Shown here one piece after another: positions 35,677 through 43,806 of a stretch of DNA of 64,000 nt. Each line of letters starts with the position of its first letter. Positions within the stretch are counted from its first letter, which is position 1. Made by a program: the position numbers and the translations under genes. Source of the DNA: Betaproteobacteria bacterium (GTDB taxonomy: Bacteria; Pseudomonadota; Gammaproteobacteria; Burkholderiales; Casimicrobiaceae); contig READ01000019.1 of assembly GCA_004293675.1 (NCBI GenBank), forward strand, positions 1-64,000, read 5' to 3'. Under the pieces are notes generated by a model. It was not told where the DNA came from. It searched no databases and saw only the letters and a list, made by a program, of their open reading frames with translations.

Positions 35677-35707
35677 AGTAATCGGGAGCCGATCTCGTCT
35701 ACGGTAT

Positions 35708-37000
35708 CTACATTTTGCTAGGCAACCAAGTCACGATTCCAGGGAAGAAATAGATGATAAGGACCGCAACGCACATCAGGAAAAACATCGGCAGAGTCAC
35801 CCGCGCGATGTAGGTCAGTTCGCGTTTAGTCATGCCCTGCAACACGAATAAGTTGAATCCCACTGGGGGCGTAATCTGCGCCATTTCTACGACCAGTGTA
35901 ATGAAGATCCCGAACCAAATGAGATCGATGCCCGCCCCCGTGACCGTGGGCAAAATCACGCCCATCGTGAGCACAATCATCGAAATGCCGTCGAGAAAAC
36001 AGCCGAGCAAAATGTAGAACAGCGCCAAAGCGACGATCAACGCAAATTGCGACAAACCCATGCTGTTGATGAATTCCGCCAGCGCGCGCGGCAAGCCCAA
36101 GTAGCCCATGGCCAGTGTGAGAAACGCCGCGCCGGTGAGGATCAAGGCAATCATGCAATAGAGCCGCGTTGCGCCGAGCAAACTATCCTTGAACGTTTGC
36201 CAACTCATTGAGCCCTGCACCACCGACAGCACCAGCGATCCCACCACACCCACCGCCGCTGCTTCAGTGGCGGTGGCGATCCCGGCGTAAATCGAACCCA
36301 ACACGCAAGCGATGAGTAAAACCACTGGGATCAAGTGACGCGATTCGTGAATGCGTTGCGTGAATGTGTAAGTTCGAGTGGCGGCGGGAATCTTGCTCGG
36401 ATTCAACAGGGCCCACACGGCGATGTATCCCGAAAACAACGCCGCGAGCATGATGCCCGGCAGCACACCCGCCATAAACAATTTCGAGATCGATTGATCG
36501 GCGGCAACGCCGTACACAATCATGATGATCGATGGCGGAATGAGTAACCCTAAAGTGCCCGCGCCAGCCAGAGTGCCGATCACTTGGTCGTCTGGATAGC
36601 CGCGTTTTTTAAGCTCCGGCAAGGTCATCTTGCCAATGGTTGCGCAGGTCGCAGCCGACGAGCCCGACACGGCCGCAAAGATGGCGCAGCCAATCACATT
36701 GGTGTGCAGCAAACGACCAGGCAGTTTTTCTACCCAAGGTGCCAAGCCTTTGAACATGTCTTGCGACAGTCGCGTGCGAAACAAAATTTCGCCCATCCAG
36801 ACAAAGAGCGGCAACGCGGTGAGCGTCCAGCTTGATGAAGCCCCCCAAATGGTGATGGCCATCGCGTCACCCGCGGGGCGCGATGAAAACAGCTCCATCG
36901 CCACCCACGCGACACCGGCCAGAGTCAAACCCACCCAAACGCCGCCCGCAAGCATTGCGAACAGCACGACGATCAGCAGCAGTGTGATTGCGATTTCCAT
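35708..37000 (-). CDS. TRAP transporter large permease DctM, system 2
   Basis: A 430-residue, 12-helix permease, same length as the system 1 DctM and highly similar throughout: GRLLHTNVIGCAIFAAVSGSSAATCATIGKMTLPELKKRGYPDD and LGLLIPPSIIMIVYGVAADQSISKLFMAG. I chose the ATG at 37000, the residue aligned with the start of the paralogue; the open frame extends 15 codons further. It begins ten bases after the dctQ stop. Its own stop is followed 31 bases later by the LysR start region on the same strand side. Confidence 0.94.
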   Translation of the reverse strand: MEIAITLLLIVVLFAMLAGGVWVGLTLAGVAWVAMELFSSRPAGDAMAITIWGASSSWTLTALPLFVWMGEILFRTRLSQDMFKGLAPWVEKLPGRLLHTNVIGCAIFAAVSGSSAATCATIGKMTLPELKKRGYPDDQVIGTLAGAGTLGLLIPPSIIMIVYGVAADQSISKLFMAGVLPGIMLAALFSGYIAVWALLNPSKIPAATRTYTFTQRIHESRHLIPVVLLIACVLGSIYAGIATATEAAAVGVVGSLVLSVVQGSMSWQTFKDSLLGATRLYCMIALILTGAAFLTLAMGYLGLPRALAEFINSMGLSQFALIVALALFYILLGCFLDGISMIVLTMGVILPTVTGAGIDLIWFGIFITLVVEMAQITPPVGFNLFVLQGMTKRELTYIARVTLPMFFLMCVAVLIIYFFPGIVTWLPSKM

Positions 37001-37010
37001 GGTGGGTCGC

Positions 37011-37520
37011 CTATTCGTTATGCAGAGAATCGTCGCCAGCAGCAAGTGCGCGCGTGCCGCGAATTTCGCTTACCAACTCGTCGACAAAGGCGATCAGAAG
37101 TACCAATGTGCCCAGCGCCATCGAAATTTGCGGAATCCACAGCGGCGTGGCATCACTGCCGGTAGAAATGTCGTGAATTGAATAGGATTGCCAACACAAG
37201 CTTGCGCTAAACCAAGCCAACAGCCCCGAGAGCAACACTGCGCTGGCTAACGCAAATATTTCGAGTCGCCGCTTCATGACCGGGCCCAGTGCTTGCAGCA
37301 ACAAGGTCACGCGAATGTGTTCCCCGCGCTTCAACGTATGCGCCAGCGCAAAAAATCCCGCCCCCGCCATCATGTAGCCCGCATAGGCATCGGTGCCTCG
37401 CACATGAAAGGAAAATTGCCGTCCGAGAATTGAGAGAAGCACCATCACGAGCAGTGCGATCATGAAGGCTGCCGCAATCCACGCACTCACGTCGTAGAGC
37501 TGATCGAGCTTTTTTCTCAT
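37011..37520 (-). CDS. TRAP transporter small permease DctQ, system 2
   Basis: A 169-residue, four-helix protein. The block RGTDAYAGYMMAGAGFFALAHTLKRGEHIRVTLLLQALGP matches DctQ of system 1. The start is the ATG at 37520 with GGGGAA upstream, in preference to the ORF opening at 37553. Just upstream stands a minus-strand terminator-like hairpin separating it from dctP, so its level is probably lower than that of the receptor. Confidence 0.92.
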   Translation of the reverse strand: MRKKLDQLYDVSAWIAAAFMIALLVMVLLSILGRQFSFHVRGTDAYAGYMMAGAGFFALAHTLKRGEHIRVTLLLQALGPVMKRRLEIFALASAVLLSGLLAWFSASLCWQSYSIHDISTGSDATPLWIPQISMALGTLVLLIAFVDELVSEIRGTRALAAGDDSLHNE

Positions 37521-37531
37521 CCGAATTCCCC

Positions 37532-37566
37532 AAAAACAAAAAAGGCGATGCATGCTGCATCGCCTT
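37532..37566 (-). terminator. Hairpin with T-run between dctP and dctQ of system 2
   Basis: On the minus strand, AAGGCGATGCAGCATGCATCGCCTT (37542-37566) forms a perfect stem and is followed by TTTTTGTTTTTGG. It sits in the 100-base gap between dctP and dctQ. This looks like a partial terminator that allows much more receptor than permease mRNA, as is common in binding-protein operons. Confidence 0.85.
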
Positions 37567-37619
37567 CATTCAAACACAATTGGCTGCGACGTCGATGTCG
37601 CAGCGCTAGGTTTCAGCGG

Positions 37620-38588
37620 TTACTTGCGAAACGCATCGACCAGCGCTTTGCCTTCATCACCGGCATTTTTGAGCCATTCTTGAAGCAGCGTGTCGCCCAC
37701 TTTTTTCATGTCGGCGGTCAACTGCGCACTTGGCTTGTGGATCTGCATACCGTTCTTTTTTAGGTTTTCGAGCGATTCGGTATTGGTCTTTTTCGATGAT
37801 TCCCAGCCCCGCTTCTCAGCTTCAGCGGCCGTTTTCAGGAGCGCGTCCTGGGTGGGTTTATCAAGTGCGTCAAACGCCTTTTTGTTCACGAGCACGGCAT
37901 TTTTTGGAAGCCAAGCTTGCGTGTCGTACCAATTTTTGATGTGCTCGAACGTTTTGGTGTCGAAGCCCGTAGAACCGGAGCTCATGTAGCTTTCAACCAC
38001 GCCCGTGGCCATCGCCTGCGAGAGCTCAGCGGCCTGAACCGTCACCGGCTGCGCGCCAACGATTTCGGCAATCCGCGCAGTGGCTGGGCTGTAGGCGCGC
38101 CATTTGCTGCCTTTCAAATCCGCGGCGCTGGCCAACGGCTTCTTCGAGTAAATGCCCTGCGGTGGCCATGGCACCGAATACAAAATCATCATGCCTTGCT
38201 CAGCCAATTTCTTGTCCATCATCGGCTTTTGAACTTTGTAGAGCTTGGCGGCTTCGTCATAACTATCGGCCAAGAACGGAATGCCGTCAGCGCCAAAAAT
38301 CTGCCATTCGTTTTGGAAATTGACGAGCAGAATTTCGCCCGCTTGCGCGCCGCCCGTTTGCACAGCGCGCTTGATTTCGGGCGCTTTGAATAAGGCTGCG
38401 TTGGCGTGTACCGTGATCTTTAGTTTGCCTGCGGTGGCTTTGTCCACATCAGCAGCAAATTGATTCAAATTGACGGTGTGGAAATTACCGGCAGCGTAGG
38501 CCGAGGCAAGATCCCATTTGGTTTGCGCCGATACGTTGATCGCGGCGCACGCCGCAGCGATGATCGCGGTGCGAAAGATAGCTTTCAT
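37620..38588 (-). CDS. TRAP transporter substrate-binding protein DctP, system 2
   Basis: A 322-residue periplasmic receptor. The signal peptide is MKAIFRTAIIAAACAAINVSA, and the mature protein opens TKWDLASAYAAGNFHTVNLNQFAADV. GKLKITVHANAALFKAPEIKRAVQTGGAQAGE and KGSKWRAYSPATARIAEI (substrate-carboxylate Arg) align closely with system 1. The ATG at 38588 follows AGGAG at eleven bases. The frame stays open to 38930, but those residues are not protein-like. It is the first gene of the co-oriented cluster. The region upstream (38589-38908) must hold its promoter; I cannot point to boxes. Confidence 0.94.
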   Translation of the reverse strand: MKAIFRTAIIAAACAAINVSAQTKWDLASAYAAGNFHTVNLNQFAADVDKATAGKLKITVHANAALFKAPEIKRAVQTGGAQAGEILLVNFQNEWQIFGADGIPFLADSYDEAAKLYKVQKPMMDKKLAEQGMMILYSVPWPPQGIYSKKPLASAADLKGSKWRAYSPATARIAEIVGAQPVTVQAAELSQAMATGVVESYMSSGSTGFDTKTFEHIKNWYDTQAWLPKNAVLVNKKAFDALDKPTQDALLKTAAEAEKRGWESSKKTNTESLENLKKNGMQIHKPSAQLTADMKKVGDTLLQEWLKNAGDEGKALVDAFRK

Positions 38589-38765
38589 GACTGTTTTTTC
38601 TCCTAGTCGGTCTGAAGTAGATCGGATAAAACGTGACTCGGCGGCCAAACAGCACAAGCACACATTTATTAACCCACTATTGTGCGCTGCAATGCGGGAG
38701 CCCATCGCTAGGGGAAACGCTGATCGTGCGCAAAGGCCGGTCTCGATCCACACGATAATTGCCTC

Positions 38766-38912
38766 ATGTTTACCCACCGCCCTGTGCCCACTGACGCCGC
38801 TGCGATCGCGCCGCTGGGGATTTTGATGCTCAATACGGGCGTGTCGGTCTACGACACACCGACCCACGGTATCGCGCTGATTGCCCACGCTAGTGCCGCT
38901 CGTAGCCCATGA
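38766..38912 (+). CDS. Possible small ORF coupled to xerD
   Basis: A 48-codon frame starting ATG at 38766, whose TGA overlaps the xerD ATG by four bases. The predicted peptide begins MFTHRPVPTDAAAIAPLG and ends ASAARSP; I recognise no family, signal peptide or membrane helix. The coupling geometry is what makes it worth recording. It may be a leader peptide, the remnant of a longer gene, or chance. The rest of the 320-base gap to dctP holds nothing I can identify. Confidence 0.3.
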   Translation: MFTHRPVPTDAAAIAPLGILMLNTGVSVYDTPTHGIALIAHASAARSP

Positions 38913-39829
38913 GCAAGACAACAACGACAACGCACTCCAACGAGTTGATTGATCGCTTTTGCGATCAATTGTGGCTAGCCGATGGTCTTGCCAACGCCAC
39001 GCTGTCGAGCTACCGACAAGACATGGTGCGATTCGATCTGTGGTGTGCGCGGATGAAATTAACGCTCGTCGAGGTGACCCGCGCCGATATCGAACAATAT
39101 CTCGGCGAACAATTTAGCGATAAGGCCAAATCGTCATCGGTGTCGCGACGACTGTCGACACTCAAGCGCTTTTATCGCTGGCAAATGTCCATGGGCGCTC
39201 GCGCCGACGATCCGAGCGCGCTGGTTGATGCGCCGCGTGCGACCCGCTATCTGCCAAAAAATCTGAGCGAATCGCAGGTCGATGCGCTGCTGGCTGCGCC
39301 CGATGAGTCCACCCCGCTTGGCGAACGCGATAGTGCGATGTTAGAGACGCTCTACGCCAGCGGACTGCGGGTGAGCGAACTGATCTCGCTCAAGCTGGTG
39401 GCGCTTGATCTTGAGCGAGGCTTGGTGAAGATTATGGGCAAGGGCGCCAAGGAGCGCTTAGTGCCCCTGGGCGAGGTGGCAGTCGCAGCGGTGAAACGCT
39501 ATGTTGAGGGTGCTCGCCGAGACGCGCTGCCCGCACCTAAAAAGTCTGACTTTGTGTTCATCACGGCGCGCGCCGAGCCGATGACACGGCAAGCGTTTTG
39601 GTATCTGATTAAGAAGTACTCGATCATTGCGGGTATCAATCCGGATAGCTTGTCGCCACACACCTTGCGACACGCCTTTGCCACGCATTTATTGAATCAC
39701 GGCGCGGATTTGCGCGTGGTGCAAATGCTGTTGGGTCACGCCGACATCACCACGACGCAGATCTACACCCATGTGGCTCGCGAGCGGCTCAAAAAGATTC
39801 ACAGCGAGCATCATCCGCGTGGAAAGTGA
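38909..39829 (+). CDS. xerD: Site-specific tyrosine recombinase XerD
   Basis: A 306-residue recombinase that resolves chromosome dimers at dif with XerC. The SAM-like core-binding domain covers about 10-95, and the catalytic domain 115-300. Active-site residues are visible: Arg154 (SGLRVSEL), Lys178 (GKGAKERLVP), His251 and Arg254 (HTLRHAFATHLL), His277 (LLGHADITTTQ) and the nucleophile Tyr286 (IYTHVA). The length and the C-terminus are those of chromosomal XerD rather than phage integrases. No dif site was recognised in the window. Confidence 0.94.
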   Translation: MSKTTTTTHSNELIDRFCDQLWLADGLANATLSSYRQDMVRFDLWCARMKLTLVEVTRADIEQYLGEQFSDKAKSSSVSRRLSTLKRFYRWQMSMGARADDPSALVDAPRATRYLPKNLSESQVDALLAAPDESTPLGERDSAMLETLYASGLRVSELISLKLVALDLERGLVKIMGKGAKERLVPLGEVAVAAVKRYVEGARRDALPAPKKSDFVFITARAEPMTRQAFWYLIKKYSIIAGINPDSLSPHTLRHAFATHLLNHGADLRVVQMLLGHADITTTQIYTHVARERLKKIHSEHHPRGK

Positions 39830-39864
39830 CACCCATTGCGCATCATTCCTAGCTTTACTGCTTA

Positions 39865-39953
39865 ATGCCATGTAAATTAAGGCGTTCATTGAATATTTTG
39901 TTGTTCTCATTTAGTCGTTTTTATTGATTTATGCCCGCATTTTGTGTGGCAAA
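39865..39953. repeat. AT-rich paired-palindrome repeat, copy D
   Basis: Left half 39866-39883 GCCATGTAAATTAAGGC with the following TTCATTGAATATT as in copy C. Right half 39933-39950 GCCCGCATTTTGTGTGGC. Lies between xerD and the ybaK-like gene, both on the plus strand. Confidence 0.75.
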
Positions 39954-40012
39954 CAAGCGTAGAGCCAATTAAACATCCTCCGAATTCACTCCAAACGGCA
40001 AAATACCGGGCT

Positions 40013-40501
40013 ATGAGCAAGTCAATTGATTTCCCCGTAACGCCCGCCATCCGAGTCCTTCGCGACCACAAGGTCTCGTTCACGCCGCACCTCTACGACT
40101 ACGTTGAACGCGGCGGCACGGCCCATTCCGCGGCGAGCTTGGGCGTGTCAGAGCACGAAGTCGTTAAAACGATTGTGCTCGAAGACGAAACTAGGAAACC
40201 GCTGATTTGCTTACAGCACGGCGACCGGGAGGTCTCGACCAAAAAGCTCGCGCGACTGATTAACGTCAAAACCATCACGCCGTGCGCAGCCGACACTGCA
40301 CAGCGTTTCACCGGCTACATGGTGGGCGGCACGTCGCCCTTTGGCACCAAGCGCGCCATTCCCGTGTACGTCGAAGCGAGCATTCTTGAGCTGCCACGGT
40401 TGTTCATCAACGGCGGCAAACGCGGTTTCTTGGTCTGCATCGCAGCATCGGATTTGCAAAGGGTGCTAGCTCCCACGCCCGTTTTTGCGTCGGCAGACTG
40501 A
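40013..40501 (+). CDS. ybaK: YbaK/EbsC-family aminoacyl-tRNA deacylase
   Basis: A 162-residue protein of the YbaK group, which hydrolyses mischarged tRNAs such as Cys-tRNA(Pro) in trans. HSAASLGVSEHEVVKTIVL contains the conserved Lys; LICLQHGDREVSTKKLAR and YMVGGTSPFGTKRAIPVYVE are further family blocks, and GGKRGFLVCI lies near the end. I place the start at the ATG at 40013; the open frame begins 23 codons earlier, inside the repeat-flanked gap. A short gap separates it from the PP2C gene. Confidence 0.9.
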   Translation: MSKSIDFPVTPAIRVLRDHKVSFTPHLYDYVERGGTAHSAASLGVSEHEVVKTIVLEDETRKPLICLQHGDREVSTKKLARLINVKTITPCAADTAQRFTGYMVGGTSPFGTKRAIPVYVEASILELPRLFINGGKRGFLVCIAASDLQRVLAPTPVFASAD

Positions 40502-40526
40502 GCGTATTCCTAGTACATTACGGCTC

Positions 40527-41411
40527 ATGTCGTTGCTCAAAGCCAAAGCGGCTCCCAAACCCAAAAAAGACGAAGCGCGCGGCTGGGCCTTTGCCGGCCT
40601 CTCCGACGTTGGGCGCACGCGTGCCCACAACGAAGACTGCATTTCCGTGAAAGACGATTTACAGCTCGTGGTGCTCGCCGATGGCATGGGCGGTTATCAA
40701 GCGGGTGAAGTCGCCAGCAAAATTGCCGTTGATGTCGTCGTTGCCGAAATCACCGAGAGCAAGCTCACCGAGAAAGACATCGCGCGTATCGATCCCGACA
40801 CTGGGATTTCCATTGCGATGCGGCGGCTTCGCGGCGCCATCGAAAAAGCCAACAACCGAATTTGCAGTGTCGCGCGTGATCGCGAAGAGCTCGATGGCAT
40901 GGGCACGACCATCGTAGCGGCGTGTTTCTACGACGGCCGAGTGGGCGTTGCGCACGTTGGCGATTCGCGCTGCTATCGACTTCGCGATGGCCTGCTCGAT
41001 CAGCTCACGCGCGATCATTCGCTCGTTCAAGATCAGCTCGAAAAAGGGCTCATCAGCGCTGAGGAAGCGTCGCACTCGCCGCAAAAAAATCTCATCACGC
41101 GCGCGCTCGGTATCGATGCGCTGGCCGAAGCCGACACCCAAGAATTTCGAACCCGCGCAGGAGATCGCTACCTGCTCTGCTCCGACGGTCTGTCCGATAT
41201 GGTCGAAGTCGGGGTGATTCGCGACATGCTCGCCCAGTACCCCAAGCCTGAAGAAGCGTCGAAACATCTGGTCGACGCCGCCAACAAAGCCGGTGGCCGC
41301 GACAACATCTCGGTGATCGTTGTGAACGTCGGAGAAACCGCTGGCGGCGATTTGTGGTGGAAACAGTTTCTAAAAAAACCAGGCGCAGCACCCGCCAAGA
41401 AGCCCGCGTAA
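40527..41411 (+). CDS. PP2C-family serine/threonine protein phosphatase
   Basis: A 294-residue, PPM-type phosphatase with no membrane helix. Metal-binding Asp residues appear in RTRAHNEDCI, VVLADGMGGYQAGE, LCSDGLSDMV and GGRDNISVIVV. An N-terminal Lys/Ala/Pro-rich tail precedes the domain. It removes phosphate from Ser/Thr of target proteins. The next gene, three bases on, encodes a phosphopeptide-binding FHA protein, so the two likely act in one Ser/Thr phosphorylation circuit; no kinase gene is in the window. Confidence 0.93.
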   Translation: MSLLKAKAAPKPKKDEARGWAFAGLSDVGRTRAHNEDCISVKDDLQLVVLADGMGGYQAGEVASKIAVDVVVAEITESKLTEKDIARIDPDTGISIAMRRLRGAIEKANNRICSVARDREELDGMGTTIVAACFYDGRVGVAHVGDSRCYRLRDGLLDQLTRDHSLVQDQLEKGLISAEEASHSPQKNLITRALGIDALAEADTQEFRTRAGDRYLLCSDGLSDMVEVGVIRDMLAQYPKPEEASKHLVDAANKAGGRDNISVIVVNVGETAGGDLWWKQFLKKPGAAPAKKPA

Positions 41412-41414
41412 ATC

Positions 41415-42239
41415 ATGGCAAAGCTATTTTGGTTACAGCCCGACAACACCATCGTTGAATTCGCGCTCAAGGCCGAACAAAACATCATCGGCCGCGGCGG
41501 GCGCAGCGACATTCGAATCAAGCACCCCGGCATCAGCGCCGAGCATGCGATGATTTTGTCGCGCGACGGCATCGCGACAGTCGAGGATTTGAAAAGCACC
41601 AACGGTACGCGCGTCAACGGTCGTCGCATCGAAAAGCACACCCTTCGCCACGGCGACCAAATCGAGGTCGGGCGCGAGCGGTTGATGTATTTCGCGCAGC
41701 TCGACACCGCGTCTCGATTCTCGCAGCCCGTTCCAGAAACGCCGTTTGCCGAGCCCGCTGCGTTGGGCGAGCTGGTGCGAACACGCGACAGCGCAGTCGC
41801 GGCAAGCGCCTCCGTTGAAGCGCCTTCGCGAGCGCCCAGTACGCCACCAGCAGCCCCCGTATGGCGCGCCGCAGCCGCTGTAGGTTCGGTGCCCGCTGTA
41901 CCGCCCGAGGCGCCTCTCTTCGTGCCGCCCAGCGCACCCGCCGTGCGCGCGCCCATCGCGTCGCCAGCGCTTGTGGCGAGCATCGCCGTGCTCTCGGGTG
42001 CGGGTGCGGGCAAGCGATATGAGCTCGATAAGGCAACGACCACGCTTGGCAGAGAAGGCAAACAAGTCGTCGAAATCGAGCGCGTCAATCCGCATCAATG
42101 GGTGCTGCGGGCCAAGAGCGGGGCGACACCGCCCTACATCAACGGCGATGCGCTGGCGGAGCCGAGGATTCTCGTTGCCGCCGACATCATCGAGCTCACG
42201 GGCGTGCGTTTGCGATTTGATGTAGCCATGCCCAATTGA
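41415..42239 (+). CDS. FHA-domain protein
   Basis: A 274-residue protein with a good N-terminal FHA domain (about 20-90): IIGRGGRSDIRIKHPGISAEHAMI and LKSTNGTRVNGRRIE keep the Gly-Arg, Ser/His and Asn residues that bind phosphothreonine. A Pro/Ala-rich linker (about 95-185) leads to a second, degenerate FHA-like region (about 190-274) with YELDKATTTLGRE and INGDAL, lacking the Ser-x-x-His motif. It starts three bases after the PP2C stop. Probably an adaptor for phosphorylated partners. Confidence 0.9.
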   Translation: MAKLFWLQPDNTIVEFALKAEQNIIGRGGRSDIRIKHPGISAEHAMILSRDGIATVEDLKSTNGTRVNGRRIEKHTLRHGDQIEVGRERLMYFAQLDTASRFSQPVPETPFAEPAALGELVRTRDSAVAASASVEAPSRAPSTPPAAPVWRAAAAVGSVPAVPPEAPLFVPPSAPAVRAPIASPALVASIAVLSGAGAGKRYELDKATTTLGREGKQVVEIERVNPHQWVLRAKSGATPPYINGDALAEPRILVAADIIELTGVRLRFDVAMPN

Positions 42240-42318
42240 GCGCAGGGCTAGATTTAACCGTCACTCTTTTTAGATAGCCCATTGTCGCGAGCCGTTTCTT
42301 AGTTGAACGCCGCAGCGC

Positions 42319-43806
42319 TCAAATTAGATCCGCCGCGCCTCTCGTGACCGCCGAATTTCGCTGCGCATCAGTGCCATAGAAACGCACCACGAACCGAGCG
42401 CCCCCCCAGCGAGATCGGTCGATCTCGACGCTGGCTTGATGTGCCATGGCGACCTCTCGAACGATAGCCAATCCAAGGCCTGTGCCCGCGATGGCGTGTG
42501 CGCCGTCTTCATCGAATCGTGTAAGCCGCGTGAATGGCGCAAACACCCGCTCGTAGTCAGCCGCATCGATCCCCACGCCGGCATCTTCCACCACCACCCT
42601 TGTCGGGTCCGGGAGTACCGCCAAGCTCACCGATTTGCCCCTAGGGGTGTACTTAAAGGCGTTATCGAGAAGATTTCGAACCATCTCGCCTAAGAGCGTA
42701 GCGTCGCCCATCAGGGTCTGCTCAGTCTCTGCGCGCACAAACTCAAAATCAATGTCTCGGTCCAAGGCTTGCGGCAACACGTCATGTGCGACCGATTCAC
42801 ACAAGGCGTTAAGTTCAACCTGTTCAGTGTGGCTAGTCGTTGCCGCGCTCTCAGCGCGGGCCAGCGACAGCAGCTGATTGGCCAGCCGACTGGCTCGCGA
42901 ACTGGTCTCTAGAAGCTGAGTCAGCGCCAGCTCTCGGCGACGGGCATCGTTGCTCGAATGCATCAATTCGGACTGCGCGCGCACGGCAGCCAACGGGGTT
43001 CGCAATTGATGTGCAGCGTTGGCAATGAAACGTTTTTGGGCATGCATAGCGCCCTGTAAACGGGACATCAAACCGTTGATCGATTGCACCAAGGGTTCCA
43101 GCTCGGCTGGCGCCAACTGTTCTGGAAGCGGCCGCAAGTCATCGACACTGCGCGAGTCCAAGTGGGCTCGCAACAGGCGCATCGGTCGCACGACGTAATT
43201 GAGCCCGTACCACGCTAAGTACACAGCGATCAACAAGACCACAGTTTGTGGGATGGCTTCGTGCAGCAGCACCGATCGAAGCAGTGCGGCTTGTTTAGCT
43301 CGCGACTGAGCAACAGCCACCGATTGAATTTCATCACCAGCAATAAAGCGGACCCTGACAAAGCGAACGAACTCTTCATCCAAAACGGTGTTTACGCCGG
43401 TCGACGTCGGCGCTGTGCTCGACCAATGCACGGCACTAGTATCGCGCTCGGTCTGCCGAAGCAGTGGCAGCATGTCTTCATCGCCGGCAAGCAACCGGTT
43501 GCTCTCGTCGGCGATCACAAATCGAATCGGAAACTCCGTGCCCACGCTCAACACCCGTAGCATCGCCGCCGAAGGAAAGCTGATCGCGGCAGCCGCTGAG
43601 TTCCCGCTCGTCTCAACCAGACCGTTGACCGGCGCTCGCACCACTCTCCACTCGTCGGCGAGCACTGCCAAGGTCGCGTTGAGCCGATCATCGAGTGCGG
43701 CGTCAACTGTTTCGCGCGCTGAAAGAAACGTCACTCCCAGCGACAGAAGCCACAGAAACAATAATGGCGCGAGAAGCCATTCAAGTAGCCTTGCGGCAAG
43801 ACTCAT
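42319..43806 (-). CDS. TctE/QseC-type sensor histidine kinase
   Basis: A 495-residue membrane kinase. Helix 1 is at about 12-30 and helix 2 at about 190-205, with a periplasmic sensor region between. HAMP-like segment about 210-265, then FIANAAHQLRTPLAAVRAQSE with the phosphorylated His, NLLDNAFKYTPRG (N box), EDAGVGI (D box) and GTGLGLAIVREVA (G box). The N-terminal ETVDAALDDRLNATLAVLADEW resembles TctE sensors of tricarboxylates. Its ATG overlaps the stop of the response-regulator gene by four bases. It may sense an organic acid, but no transporter is adjacent. Confidence 0.92.
   Translation of the reverse strand: MSLAARLLEWLLAPLLFLWLLSLGVTFLSARETVDAALDDRLNATLAVLADEWRVVRAPVNGLVETSGNSAAAAISFPSAAMLRVLSVGTEFPIRFVIADESNRLLAGDEDMLPLLRQTERDTSAVHWSSTAPTSTGVNTVLDEEFVRFVRVRFIAGDEIQSVAVAQSRAKQAALLRSVLLHEAIPQTVVLLIAVYLAWYGLNYVVRPMRLLRAHLDSRSVDDLRPLPEQLAPAELEPLVQSINGLMSRLQGAMHAQKRFIANAAHQLRTPLAAVRAQSELMHSSNDARRRELALTQLLETSSRASRLANQLLSLARAESAATTSHTEQVELNALCESVAHDVLPQALDRDIDFEFVRAETEQTLMGDATLLGEMVRNLLDNAFKYTPRGKSVSLAVLPDPTRVVVEDAGVGIDAADYERVFAPFTRLTRFDEDGAHAIAGTGLGLAIVREVAMAHQASVEIDRSRWGGARFVVRFYGTDAQRNSAVTRGAADLI

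Noticed and set aside
38589-38930. N-terminal extension of the second DctP
   Set aside because: Signal peptide and ribosome-binding site place the start at 38588.
38909-39829. Prophage or integron integrase
   Set aside because: Length, core-binding domain and neighbourhood fit chromosomal XerD; no phage genes or cassette sites nearby.
41168-42088. Minus-strand 306-codon frame across the PP2C and FHA genes
   Set aside because: Low-complexity Ala/Arg/Thr peptide opposite two conserved genes.
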